Shown here in pieces: positions 26,698 to 34,601 of a DNA stretch of 64,000 bases; position 1 is the first letter of the stretch, and each line of letters starts with the position of its first letter. The stretch is from Prochlorococcus sp. AG-363-O15 (GTDB lineage Bacteria > Cyanobacteriota > Cyanobacteriia > PCC-6307 > Cyanobiaceae). A model generated the notes under the pieces. That model was not told where the DNA came from and ran no database searches. It saw only the letters and a program-made list of their open reading frames with translations. The position numbers and the translations under genes were made by a program. The stretch lies in contig QCFZ01000001.1 of NCBI GenBank assembly GCA_003278255.1, positions 62,001 through 126,000 of the forward strand. The letters run 5' to 3'.

Positions 26698-26913
26698 TTA
26701 GCGTCTCCTCAAGGCCTTATGTAATTCTTTTTCATTGAAAAATGGCATCCAATAATTACCATTCACATGTATTCCCTTGCACTCCAAGAAAATAGCTTGA
26801 GAACTGGCCTCTTCTTTAGTTTTATAGATTAATTGTGGATGAGAATTAACTGAAATAGCACCTAACAACAAGGAAAACAGAAGAAATTCTATCTTCACAG
26901 CTAATTTCATCAA
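26698..26913 (-). CDS. Exported degenerate DUF3721-like protein
   Basis: 71 residues: signal peptide (KIEFLLFSLLLGAISVNS), then a DUF3721-like stretch KTKEEASSQAIFLECKGIH and NYWMPFFNEKEL. Compared with the intact copies at 29672 and 29932 (GCxGxHKMG..WMPC), the second cysteine is Phe and the KM pair is VN. Its ATG overlaps the upstream TGA by four bases, so it is coupled to the gene at 26910. Confidence 0.6.
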   Translation of the reverse strand: MMKLAVKIEFLLFSLLLGAISVNSHPQLIYKTKEEASSQAIFLECKGIHVNGNYWMPFFNEKELHKALRRR

Positions 26914-27110
26914 TCATTAAAAACTGGCGCTGGTTTCTTCTTGACACCATTGACCACATCTAATAAAGCATCCATTTGAGTCAATACAGCTTTAATTTCA
27001 CCAGGTTCAGGAAGAATCTTTTCTTCCTTCATATGAATGTGCATCTCTCTTAGCTCAATTCGAATGTGTGACAGAACATGATGCACCTCTTCTCTGCGGG
27101 ACTTGCTCAT
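26910..27110 (-). CDS. Small helical cytosolic protein (66 aa)
   Basis: 66 residues, charged and helical (SHIRIELREMHIHMKEEKILPEPGEIKAVLTQMDALLDVVNG), no signal or membrane segment. It overlaps the following gene by ATGA and is therefore the first visible member of a 27110-26438 operon. Function unknown. Confidence 0.6.
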   Translation of the reverse strand: MSKSRREEVHHVLSHIRIELREMHIHMKEEKILPEPGEIKAVLTQMDALLDVVNGVKKKPAPVFND

Positions 27111-27230
27111 TAAGAACGTGGAAAATCAATTCAAGATACCTATTAACTCCATTCAATCAATAGAAGGATATATAAAGAACTTGCTTATTGTCATAATCTG
27201 ATCAAAAGCAAGATGAAGCTGAATTCAGTA

Positions 27231-27443
27231 TCAAGTCTCAAACATTTTGCAATGTGCATTTGTTGGATGTTCCTCACATTCTTTCTCCCAGAAATAGAAA
27301 TTTGCAATTTCTGATTTCTCAGCAAGCTCAAGGCGGCATTCTCTTATAGGAACCTCCCTATCATCTATAAAACAATGCATTTCACTAAAAGGCTTCGCTC
27401 CTATAACATTCTTGAAAATTTTAGAAGGAACAATTTTTGTCAT
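27231..27443 (-). CDS. Small Cys-containing protein, paralogue of 52823 gene
   Basis: 70 residues from internal ATG 27443 (the frame is open to 27497). Pattern MTKIVPSKIFKNVIG, MHCFIDDREVPIRECRLELAEK, ending FYFWEKECEEHPTNAHCKMFE. The gene at 52823 shares VTIFLKNVL, TTCFIDETEVAQKECVVLMEE and VWDK, so they are paralogues. Soluble, four cysteines in CFID...EC and ECEEHPTNAHC. Function unknown. Confidence 0.65.
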   Translation of the reverse strand: MTKIVPSKIFKNVIGAKPFSEMHCFIDDREVPIRECRLELAEKSEIANFYFWEKECEEHPTNAHCKMFET

Positions 27444-27675
27444 TAGTAACCTCCATGTCAAGTTTGAAAGAAGCCGATAAGTAGCCACATGAACCACTTA
27501 GGTCATTGGGATAGCTTATTGACTATTATTTATAGCTAGACCCTGCAACAAATTAAGTCTATGGAGAAATCAATAAATTTTTATTAGGAAAACCTTAAAA
27601 GCCTTTCCCTAAAACATTCTCTAGCTCAAAGCGCTCGCAAACCGCAAATCCTAAGAATCAGTAGAAAGCACCATC

Positions 27676-27843
27676 ATGGATAAATTTGATTTATATAGCG
27701 ATGACGAGCCAATATAGGTCTTTGACTCTTTAAATGATCTCCATTAGGAATTGATCGCTGTTGAGTTCTACAAATCAAAATTGTTCTGCAAGATTATCGC
27801 AACAATGGTTGAAATGATTACAAGTCACAGAATCGAGATCTGA
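27676..27843 (+). pseudogene. Possible decayed 55-residue gene with two TAG stops
   Basis: A single frame from ATG 27676 to TGA 27841 reads MDKFDLYSDDEPI, stop, VFDSLNDLH, stop, ELIAVEFYKSKLFCKII and on. The composition looks protein-like across both TAG codons. Weak evidence: it may be chance. Confidence 0.25.
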
Positions 27844-28060
27844 ATATGATGTTTGAAAGGCTACTTTTTGGAAATAGTCCCAGTTTGCTTCTTGAGTAAA
27901 AAAATTTTCTTGAATTTTTCCTTTCGCATTGCCCTAGTCCTATAGAAGCAGCTGGAATAATCCAGTCCCCAGGCCTAAGCTCGTCATAACAAGAATAGGA
28001 CAAAGCTATAAGCCTGCCTTTCATAAGCATGTACCAGTAAGGAAGTTTTCTGGTTGTCAA
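27818..28060 (-). CDS. Doubtful hypothetical protein
   Basis: 80 residues from TTG 28060, overlapping the stop of the broken gene upstream (TTGA). The middle (GRLIALSYSCYDELRPGDWIIPAASIGLGQCERKN) looks protein-like; the C-terminus (FFYSRSKLGLFPKSS...) does not. It may be a decayed gene. Unrecognised. Confidence 0.35.
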   Translation of the reverse strand: MTTRKLPYWYMLMKGRLIALSYSCYDELRPGDWIIPAASIGLGQCERKNSRKFFYSRSKLGLFPKSSLSNIIFRSRFCDL

Positions 28061-28313
28061 GCTTTTCTTGAGCCTTGGTTAATCATGTGACCAACCTTAG
28101 AAATCACTTCTGCTTCAACAACAACGTCCTCTAAATCAACAGAGTTATTTAGTTTCTTATCTAACCAACTATTGATTCCAGCTACCAGTAGCTGAGAACT
28201 TTTACATAAAAACAGCCGGTAGATAGGGCACTAATTATTCCTGCCAATGGATTTCGAAATAGCAAACGTCCAAAACGAGCATTAAAAAGAATAATTAAAA
28301 CAGGTGCGATCAT
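28057..28313 (-). pseudogene. Frameshifted small membrane protein gene
   Basis: From ATG 28313 the minus strand reads MIAPVLIILFNARFGRLLFR ... GIISALSTGCFYVKVLSYW then stops. In another frame it continues QLLVAGINSWLDKKLNNSVD ... AEVISKVGHMINQGSRK to TGA 28057. Joined, these make a plausible protein of about 85 residues with two helices and a polar tail; the total length is not a multiple of three. The family is unknown. Confidence 0.4.
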
Positions 28314-28553
28314 AATAATAAAAGTTGTTTTCAGACAAACTAACCAACCAACACGAAAAACCTACCAAAGAAATGCTATGCCTAAAATGTATAGAGCTAG
28401 ATAAACCATGGGAAAATCATAAATCAAAAAATCTACTTTCTTCTAACTATGAAGCAACCAAATACCAAAAAACACTAATAAGTAATCATTACCTGCCTAA
28501 ACAAGCAAAAACCAAAAAAATGACTAGAGTGCTTATAGCATTAGCAAAATAAA

Positions 28554-28736
28554 ATGCCTAATCAGGAAAAGGAGAGTCTTCTAAAGAAAAGCGGAAAATG
28601 GGGAGCATTAATAGGCTTAGCTTGGATTAGTATTAACATCATTGTACCTCTGGCTTTACTTCGCATTCCAGCTGTTCAAAAATATCTAGTTGCTTTAGAA
28701 AGCAAACTTCCTTTTCAAATACCAGGAATAGGTTAA
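28554..28736 (+). CDS. Small single-helix membrane protein (60 aa)
   Basis: 60 residues: charged N-terminus (MPNQEKESLLKKSGKWG), one helix (ALIGLAWISINIIVPLALL) and a C-terminal RIPAVQKYLVALESKLPFQIPGIG. I recall very similar small proteins from other Prochlorococcus, without a known function. Confidence 0.7.
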   Translation: MPNQEKESLLKKSGKWGALIGLAWISINIIVPLALLRIPAVQKYLVALESKLPFQIPGIG

Positions 28737-28782
28737 ATCAAAAGTTCTATATTAAAGTTATAATTTTCAATCAATCTAATAA

Positions 28783-29448
28783 CTACCAAGGCAAGACATC
28801 TCCATTAGAATGCCAAAATGTTCCTGAATTCTCTAATGTTAATGAGTCTATCCTTTCTAGAAGGCCTTTTACTGACTCCTCAGGAGTAATTCCCAAGCTT
28901 GTATATCCTGTCATCCTTGTACTAACCAATCCAGGATGCAGAATAGCTACTGCAATTCCTTTGGAATTTAGATCGATAGATAACGATTTTCCAGCCATAC
29001 AAAGTGCTGCTTTAGACATCCTGTATCCATATGAGCTTCCAGATGTATTGTCATCAATTGACCCCATACGACTTGTCATTAATGCTATTTTTGAATTTTT
29101 CACTAAATTACCAAGAAATGTATTTACAAAGGAAAGTGGTCCTAATGCATTCACTTCAAACTGACGAATAATACTATCTAAATCTAAGTTTGACAAAGAG
29201 TTGAATTCGGCTATTCCTGCATTTTGAATCAATACATTTATCTCAGTTTCTTTCAATTTATTGCTGAGCTTTTGGATTGACTTAATTGAACTAATATCAA
29301 CCCCTGACTCAACTTTTACCCCAAGATCATCTAGTTCTGAACAAGATGATCTGCAGGTTGCAATAACATAATCGCCTCTTTTCTTTAATTGCCGACAGTA
29401 CTCAAGACCTATCCCACGGTTAGAACCTGTAACTAAATAAGTACCCAA
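28783..29448 (-). CDS. Short-chain dehydrogenase/reductase
   Basis: 221 residues of the classical SDR fold: NAD(P) motif TGSNRGIGLEY, IQNAGIAEF (NAG), catalytic Ser in MTSRMGSI and YRMSK as the Tyr/Lys pair. The sequence between Ser and Tyr (DDNTSGSSYGYRMSKAAL) is typical of the C-factor-like SDR subgroup. Start is TTG 29448, with an in-frame stop just upstream. Substrate unknown. Confidence 0.85.
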   Translation of the reverse strand: MGTYLVTGSNRGIGLEYCRQLKKRGDYVIATCRSSCSELDDLGVKVESGVDISSIKSIQKLSNKLKETEINVLIQNAGIAEFNSLSNLDLDSIIRQFEVNALGPLSFVNTFLGNLVKNSKIALMTSRMGSIDDNTSGSSYGYRMSKAALCMAGKSLSIDLNSKGIAVAILHPGLVSTRMTGYTSLGITPEESVKGLLERIDSLTLENSGTFWHSNGDVLPW

Positions 29449-29671
29449 AACAAAACTACCACTTTAATAATTATACAAGATTCAAGCACCTACTAAGATC
29501 AATTAGGAAATATATTTGTAGATTCAAGAAATCTTTACAGGAATAAAAAGCATGTCAATTCACTTGCAATAGTCAACAACGCAAAAGACAATATCAACAT
29601 TTGCAAACAAATCCTCTTATAGATGCAAAGCCAAAAGTTATCGCTAAATTAAAGATTAATTGCATCTAGAA

Positions 29672-29869
29672 ATGAGTAAAAATTTTGCGATCTTCCTCTC
29701 TCTCACTACAGCATTATTACTAGGTTGCTCAAACGAACCGGAAAAGAACGGTTCAGCTGCTCTTTTCAATACAAAAGCTGAGGCAGAGAATGCTGCCAAG
29801 AGTTTTGGATGTACAGGTGCTCACAAGATGGGGGCAAAATGGATGCCTTGCGAAAAGCATGGAGAGTAA
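29672..29869 (+). CDS. DUF3721 lipoprotein
   Basis: 65 residues from ATG 29672. Signal peptide with lipobox LLLGC (lipidated Cys19), then NTKAEAENAAKSFGCTGAHK and MGAKWMPCEKH, the DUF3721 signature with two cysteines (47 and 60) and two histidines. A membrane-tethered, possibly metal- or redox-active mini-domain. First gene of a cluster with two glycine-repeat proteins. Function unknown. Confidence 0.78.
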   Translation: MSKNFAIFLSLTTALLLGCSNEPEKNGSAALFNTKAEAENAAKSFGCTGAHKMGAKWMPCEKHGE

Positions 29870-29931
29870 AAATCAGAAAAGTAATAGTAGAAGCCACGTA
29901 AATCACCACAGTCACTAGGATAAAGCGAATT

Positions 29932-30366
29932 TTGAATAACTCAAATCAGCAACATTCAGATGGCCCCTCTCATTGCGGGAGCAAACCCAAAAAGATTGCT
30001 ATAGGAATAGCTCCCCTAGGAGTGATTTCGATTGGAATTGTTCCAATGGGCATAATTACCATTGGAATAGTTCCAATGGGAGTTGTATCTCTCGGAATAG
30101 TAGCTATGGGAGTAGTAAACGCTTCAATAGTTGGAATGGGAATATTTTCTGCAGGTATCACAACTATGGGTCTAAAAGTATGGAGTCCAGAAGGGGCAGT
30201 TCTGCAAAAAAAAATAGATTATAACAATTCTTCTTCCCAAAAGAATGTTTATGCCTATCCAACAAGATCTCAAGCGGAAAAAGAAGCAAAAAAACTTGGA
30301 TGCTTAGGTGTTCACAAAATGGGTAATCTATGGATGCCATGCGCAACCCATGGAGCTAGTAAATGA
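29932..30366 (+). CDS. Glycine-every-fifth-residue repeat protein fused to DUF3721
   Basis: 144 residues, TTG start. After a Cys/Lys N-terminus, residues 25-80 carry 12 five-residue units with Gly at 25, 30, 35 ... 80, broken only by Ser at 65. The units are hydrophobic (IGIVPMG, IITIG). A DUF3721 domain follows at about 108-142 with Cys124 and Cys137 (GCLGVHKMG, WMPCATH). The repeat could form a glycine-spaced solenoid or a membrane-inserted sheet. No signal peptide. Unknown function. Confidence 0.72.
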   Translation: MNNSNQQHSDGPSHCGSKPKKIAIGIAPLGVISIGIVPMGIITIGIVPMGVVSLGIVAMGVVNASIVGMGIFSAGITTMGLKVWSPEGAVLQKKIDYNNSSSQKNVYAYPTRSQAEKEAKKLGCLGVHKMGNLWMPCATHGASK

Positions 30367-30417
30367 TGTTAAAATCATTTATTAATTTCTAGTAATAATT
30401 GTTATGATGAATATCAA

Positions 30418-30657
30418 ATGACAAATCCATTCCAAATCAATAACCTTCCTGATAGAAAAACCAAATTAGTTTCATTTGGGATAGCACCTCGTGGAATTAT
30501 TGCTATTGGATTAGTTCCAATGGGTATTGTAGCTATTGGTGCTGTATCTATGGGTGTATTTACAATAGGTGCTGTTGGGATGGGGTTAATAAATGCTTGC
30601 CTAGTTGGATGTGGACTGATTGTTTATGGTATTCACTCAATGGGACTTATTTTATAG
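30418..30657 (+). CDS. Glycine-every-fifth-residue repeat protein (79 aa)
   Basis: 79 residues, paralogue of the repeat part of the gene at 29932. Gly at 21, 26, 31 ... 76 in 12 units, with Cys at 61 exactly where the paralogue has its single Ser. It lacks the DUF3721 domain. Its TAG lies 9 bases before the next ATG and overlaps that gene's GGAG ribosome site. Confidence 0.7.
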   Translation: MTNPFQINNLPDRKTKLVSFGIAPRGIIAIGLVPMGIVAIGAVSMGVFTIGAVGMGLINACLVGCGLIVYGIHSMGLIL

Positions 30658-30666
30658 GAGACAATT

Positions 30667-30789
30667 ATGAGTTGGCAGTTACCACCGCTTGGAGTATGTC
30701 TAGGTCTTTTATTGATCTCAATCGGAATAGTTGTTGGATTTGATATTCGCTTCAAGTTTGACAACGAAGATGAAAATATTGACAAATGA
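30667..30789 (+). CDS. Tiny membrane protein (40 aa)
   Basis: 40 residues: one helix (LGVCLGLLLISIGIVVGF) and an acidic tail (DNEDENIDK). A GGAG site 7 bases upstream, inside the end of the previous gene, makes it a likely member of the glycine-repeat operon. Confidence 0.6.
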   Translation: MSWQLPPLGVCLGLLLISIGIVVGFDIRFKFDNEDENIDK

Positions 30790-30808
30790 CAAGTAAAACA
30801 ATTATCAA

Positions 30809-31075
30809 ATGAGATGGCCACCTAATCAAGCTTGGACCTCTTTTGAAAAAAGAAAAGGTTATCGTCATTTCGTAGTAAGTCAGTTCGGTGGAAAAGGTAA
30901 GGACAGGTGGGTAGAACTCTTACCAGTACTAAATAAAGAAATTCTTATTCGAGTTCCTTGGTCTCAGCTAAAGAATGATTCAAGATGGATAAGCGGTTGG
31001 CTTCAGATACAAAGCAATGAAGACATCTGTTGTAAATCAGAAGGTCTAAATAGGCTTACTGATGAAAATCAATAA
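30809..31075 (+). CDS. Trp-rich conserved protein (TIGR02450/DUF2389-like)
   Basis: 88 residues with MRWPPNQAWTSFEKRKGYRHFVVSQ, VELLPVLNKEILIRVPWSQLK and RWISGWLQI, resembling the Trp-rich TIGR02450/DUF2389 family (KWTA...HF...LpW.eL...W..GW). Function unknown. It is the last gene of the 29.7-31.1 kb cluster. Confidence 0.65.
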   Translation: MRWPPNQAWTSFEKRKGYRHFVVSQFGGKGKDRWVELLPVLNKEILIRVPWSQLKNDSRWISGWLQIQSNEDICCKSEGLNRLTDENQ

Positions 31076-31213
31076 AGAGAAATTGTGCAATTCAAGCATA
31101 ATGGGTAATTACCACCTTTTCAAATTAGTCCTTATGGAAGAAGATAAAATATATCCTTCCACATAAGATCAGGTAGACACCTATTTGAATCAAATAATAA
31201 TACTAAGATAAAT

Positions 31214-31762
31214 CTATTCCCAACAGTTACTCTTATTAAATTTAGAGTTGTTTCGATTTATCTTAGTATTATTACTTGGTCTCTTTTCAAATAATTGATT
31301 GTCTAAAGCACAAATTATGGCCTTACCAAAACTAGAGGCGGCCCTACGATTATAATATCTCAGGATAGCAGTTCTAGGTCTAGATGATTCTGTAAAATAG
31401 CGGATTTTATAATCAACTACAGCTGTAAAAGGAGAAATATAGCTATCAACCCAAACATAATTTAAAGTCTTTCTAGCTAGAGTTTTGCAAACAGCATCTG
31501 CATCACATATTTCAATTTTCAAAAGGGAGTCAGAGTTAACATCTAGATAATCTCTTGGCAAGTTGGCTGTGATACGGAAATCTTTATATACAAAAACCTC
31601 GCAAGGTTTAAAATCGCTGTAGGAACTACATAAGGCCTTATGCCTTGTAGCATCTGATTCCTTAGCAAACTGTTCCCTTGCATCCTTTGAGCTAACGGGG
31701 CTCTGAGAACCTAAAACAATCAGCAAGATCACTGATTGAAGAATAGCAAATAATGACAACAC
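31214..31762 (-). CDS. Exported hypothetical protein
   Basis: 182 residues with an N-terminal signal (LFAILQSVILLIVLGSQSPVSS), then a beta-rich, cysteine-containing body (ALCSSYSDFKPCEVFVYKDF, IEICDADAVCKTLARKTLNYVWVDSY). A basic/Asn tail ends NKSNCWE. No known domain. It resembles its neighbours in being exported and small. Confidence 0.6.
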   Translation of the reverse strand: MLSLFAILQSVILLIVLGSQSPVSSKDAREQFAKESDATRHKALCSSYSDFKPCEVFVYKDFRITANLPRDYLDVNSDSLLKIEICDADAVCKTLARKTLNYVWVDSYISPFTAVVDYKIRYFTESSRPRTAILRYYNRRAASSFGKAIICALDNQLFEKRPSNNTKINRNNSKFNKSNCWE

Positions 31763-31814
31763 GTTTTAAGATTTTCTTAATGATGCTATAATAACAATTG
31801 AATGCTAGAAATTC

Positions 31815-32876
31815 ATGACAATATTAAAAAATTTATTAAACATACCATTAACGTTATTAGTTAACAATTCATCAATAAATTCAGATAAATTGGTTTTTGG
31901 AAAAACTGGAATTAATTACAAAACAAGGTCCGTAACAGAAGTCGCTAAAAAGAATAGAAATAAAGCTCATAATATACAAAAAAGATTAATAACTATTACT
32001 GCTTCTATTGCATTAGGGCCTGGCTTTTTATTGGCTGGAAAGAGTAACGCTATTGAAATTGATTGTAACTCTCCCGTTTGGAGAGATAGTTTGGAATGTG
32101 CTCGAAAAAAAAGAGATTCGCAGAAATCAATTAAACCAAAACCTGTATATAATCGTGGCAGAAAATTAGAGAGAACAAGTCCCATCATAGTAATGCCTGT
32201 TGTAGATAAATCTGGCCATAAAGGGATGCAAGGTGGTGCATTTAAAGATTTTGCTACAGAGGTACTAAATCAAGCCTTGCGTAATATGAAAATAAAAACA
32301 CTTCCATGGTTCAAAGTTAGTAAGGCGCTAGAAGAAGAGGTTTATGGAATAGGTAACAACTCTTCTTCATCCCCTTATAAAATGATCATTGCACCTGGAA
32401 TGAAGCAAGATCTAACTAGCGATCTTTATCTCAATGAAATGATAACTTCTGGTCAAAAGTTAGGGGCTGACTATATAGTCAGGCCAGTAGTACTTAAACT
32501 ACTGACTTCCTCCAAAGTAGAAACCAAAAAAGCCATTTGCTTGCCTATAGTAGGTTGCACAAGACCAGCTACTAGCAAATTAGTTGTTTATGGAGAGTCC
32601 GCAATTAAAGTGGACATCATAAGTATTAGCGATCAAGATATAATTGCTAGCAAAACCTTTAACGGTAGATCGGTAGATGTAACTAAGGATAGAGCAATTA
32701 GAATAGATGATGTGGTAGGATCACAATTCTTTCAAAGTGAATCAGCTTATTCTTGTGATGCAGATATAAAGGATAAAGATATATGCAATGAAAGTAAATT
32801 AAAAGTGGCTATTTACGATACTGTTGATCAAATCATTGATTTTGTAGACGCTAAAGTTAATTACGAGATCCAGTAA
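31815..32876 (+). CDS. Possible CsgG/LpoB-like exported protein
   Basis: 353 residues. An N-terminal extension of about 55 residues precedes a signal-like stretch (RLITITASIALGPGFLLAGKSNA). The body has PIIVMPVVDKSGHKGMQGG, LNQALRNMKIKTLPWFKVSKALEEEV and GADYIVRPVVLKL, a layout like CsgG/LpoB-type proteins (a variable-copy beta-alpha domain that recalls lipoprotein secretion channels and PBP activators). Moderate resemblance only. No curli genes nearby. The 3' end overlaps the convergent gene by 20 bases. Confidence 0.5.
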   Translation: MTILKNLLNIPLTLLVNNSSINSDKLVFGKTGINYKTRSVTEVAKKNRNKAHNIQKRLITITASIALGPGFLLAGKSNAIEIDCNSPVWRDSLECARKKRDSQKSIKPKPVYNRGRKLERTSPIIVMPVVDKSGHKGMQGGAFKDFATEVLNQALRNMKIKTLPWFKVSKALEEEVYGIGNNSSSSPYKMIIAPGMKQDLTSDLYLNEMITSGQKLGADYIVRPVVLKLLTSSKVETKKAICLPIVGCTRPATSKLVVYGESAIKVDIISISDQDIIASKTFNGRSVDVTKDRAIRIDDVVGSQFFQSESAYSCDADIKDKDICNESKLKVAIYDTVDQIIDFVDAKVNYEIQ

Positions 32877-33441
32877 AATTAGCCTCTTCAGGCAAAACAT
32901 CTTCAAGCAAAGCCTTCATTGCTGGCATGTATTTAATATCATCAAAATCTACTACAATTACTTTTTTAGTTCCAAGGTCAATATCTCGATAGAATATCGT
33001 AAAGGTATGTATATGCTCCACTCGAGTTTTAAAGAAATTTACCATTCCTAATAAACTGCTTCCTATGCTATCGACAGTTGCCAAAGCAGCTGCAGGAGCA
33101 TTATTTGAAACATTGGAAAGTGGTGACAAATCAATACTTAGATTACTACTACTATTTTTTCTCTTGCGTAAACTTGAATTTTCATATGACCATCTAAATA
33201 TTGTTGAATAAGGAATACGTATATTCGTACCAGATTTAACAAGTTTTGCCGATAAAAACCTTCTGAAGAAACTAATATTACAGAGGTCATAGTCTTCAAA
33301 TTCTGATTGACAATAGACATCATTAAATCTTTCAGCGGCATATGTTCGTTGAGGTATCCCCACAGAAACCACAAGAGAAGCTGCTACTAGAATTTTTACA
33401 AGCGAATTATTATATTTGAATGAATTAGGGAGGTATTTCAT
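32857..33441 (-). CDS. Exported hypothetical protein, paralogue of 33507 gene
   Basis: 194 residues from ATG 33441. Signal peptide (LVKILVAASLVVSVGIPQRTYA), then a domain with FNDVYCQSEFEDYDLC, KSGTNIRIPYSTIFRWSY, FTIFYRDIDLGTKKVIVVDF and a final KALLEDVLPEE. The next gene, on the other strand, shows the same order (KFDAICLPGKNKC, INQITSWNLG, FTISFIDSEG, SIVFRNK). Unrecognised family. Confidence 0.6.
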   Translation of the reverse strand: MKYLPNSFKYNNSLVKILVAASLVVSVGIPQRTYAAERFNDVYCQSEFEDYDLCNISFFRRFLSAKLVKSGTNIRIPYSTIFRWSYENSSLRKRKNSSSNLSIDLSPLSNVSNNAPAAALATVDSIGSSLLGMVNFFKTRVEHIHTFTIFYRDIDLGTKKVIVVDFDDIKYMPAMKALLEDVLPEEANFTGSRN

Positions 33442-33506
33442 AAAAATCAATGTGGAAAATATTTATCATGTTAACATCAACGGATCCCATATACATATCT
33501 AATAGA

Positions 33507-34115
33507 ATGAGAATAATATACTCATCACTAATTCCTCTGCTTTCCTCATTTTTGATAGTGAGCAGTTCACAGGCAAAGAGCGAACAGAAATTTGATGCAA
33601 TATGTTTACCCGGAAAAAATAAATGTAAGGTATATTTATCACCTACTGAACTCAGAATAGATGAGAAAGGTATCATAAAGTCAACCCCTGTTAATCAGAT
33701 CACTTCTTGGAATCTGGGAGGAAAGGGAACTAAAAGTGACGTAGGGAAAGTGTTTTTTGCACCATTATTTCCTCCAGCTGCACTAGGCATATTTACATCT
33801 AGTCATGAATATATCTTTACTATAAGTTTTATAGATAGTGAAGGGATAGCGACCTTTAAGTCGATTGTATTCCGTAATAAAAAGCCTGCAGACAGATTTG
33901 CTCCTTACTTAGGGTCTATCACCGGGCTAGCAAACGGTAGCTTCACAAATAAACCACAGAATAATTTCAATCGAAAGGAAGTTACTCTTATATCAAATAA
34001 TCTTGCATTCCACCTAAAGAAGTCTTCTATATATTCATATACTTCTAACTGCGAATTTTATGCACCTTACACCTGTCTTTCCTTCCCAAGGTTTCGACCT
34101 ATACTAGATAAATAA
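33507..34115 (+). CDS. Exported hypothetical protein, paralogue of 32857 gene
   Basis: 202 residues from ATG 33507, which gives a clean signal peptide (MRIIYSSLIPLLSSFLIVSSSQA). The frame is open back to 33450, but that start would bury the signal. Body with KFDAICLPGKNKCKVYL, VFFAPLFPPAALGIF, FTISFIDSEGIATFKSIVFRNK. Divergent from its paralogue. Function unknown. Confidence 0.6.
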   Translation: MRIIYSSLIPLLSSFLIVSSSQAKSEQKFDAICLPGKNKCKVYLSPTELRIDEKGIIKSTPVNQITSWNLGGKGTKSDVGKVFFAPLFPPAALGIFTSSHEYIFTISFIDSEGIATFKSIVFRNKKPADRFAPYLGSITGLANGSFTNKPQNNFNRKEVTLISNNLAFHLKKSSIYSYTSNCEFYAPYTCLSFPRFRPILDK

Positions 34116-34118
34116 AAC

Positions 34119-34601
34119 TTAAAACTGATACTTAGCGAAACCACCTTTACATCCTCTTTTAAGATTATCCATGTACTTTCCAATAATTTCTCCTCTATAA
34201 GCAAGTCCTTTTTGAAACTCAACCTGAGACATTGAAATAATCTCATCCCACTTTGATTCATTTGAAGAACCTAATTGTGAAATCGATTCTTCCTTGGAAG
34301 ATTTAAGTGATAGAATATTTTTATTAGAAGCATCAATAAATACTGGTATTCCATATAAAGTCTGAAGAACACCAAATGCATATACTGAACAAGCAGAGTT
34401 TGGACTATTAGAATAAATAATCCAATTAGCAGTTTTTAAAGACTTCTGCAAAGCAGCTTGATCAGCAGGATTGGCAAAATACGCACGCATATGATTATCT
34501 AGTTGTGAAACACGGTCTGGATAATGAATTGAAAATGGACTAGCAGGTGCTAATAGCAGCGCCGCAAGTGAAGAGAGAGCTCTTGATAAAATTAACATCA
34601 T
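34119..34601 (-). CDS. Exported hypothetical protein
   Basis: 160 residues from ATG 34601, with a signal (MLILSRALSSLAALLLAPASPFS) and a helical body (DNHMRAYFANPADQAALQKSL, VEFQKGLAYRGEIIGKYMDNL) ending GCKGGFAKYQF. The sequence does not match a named domain. It closes the exported-protein island. Confidence 0.55.
   Translation of the reverse strand: MMLILSRALSSLAALLLAPASPFSIHYPDRVSQLDNHMRAYFANPADQAALQKSLKTANWIIYSNSPNSACSVYAFGVLQTLYGIPVFIDASNKNILSLKSSKEESISQLGSSNESKWDEIISMSQVEFQKGLAYRGEIIGKYMDNLKRGCKGGFAKYQF

Noticed and set aside
28325-28552. 75-codon plus-strand frame from TTG ending one base before the 28554 gene
   Set aside because: Lys/Asn-rich with no hydrophobic or structured segment and a TTG start without a ribosome site; the close spacing alone is not enough.
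29970-30161. Minus-strand and +1-frame readings of the glycine-repeat gene
   Set aside because: They are shadows of the repetitive DNA; only the annotated frame gives the exact period-5 glycines and the DUF3721 end.
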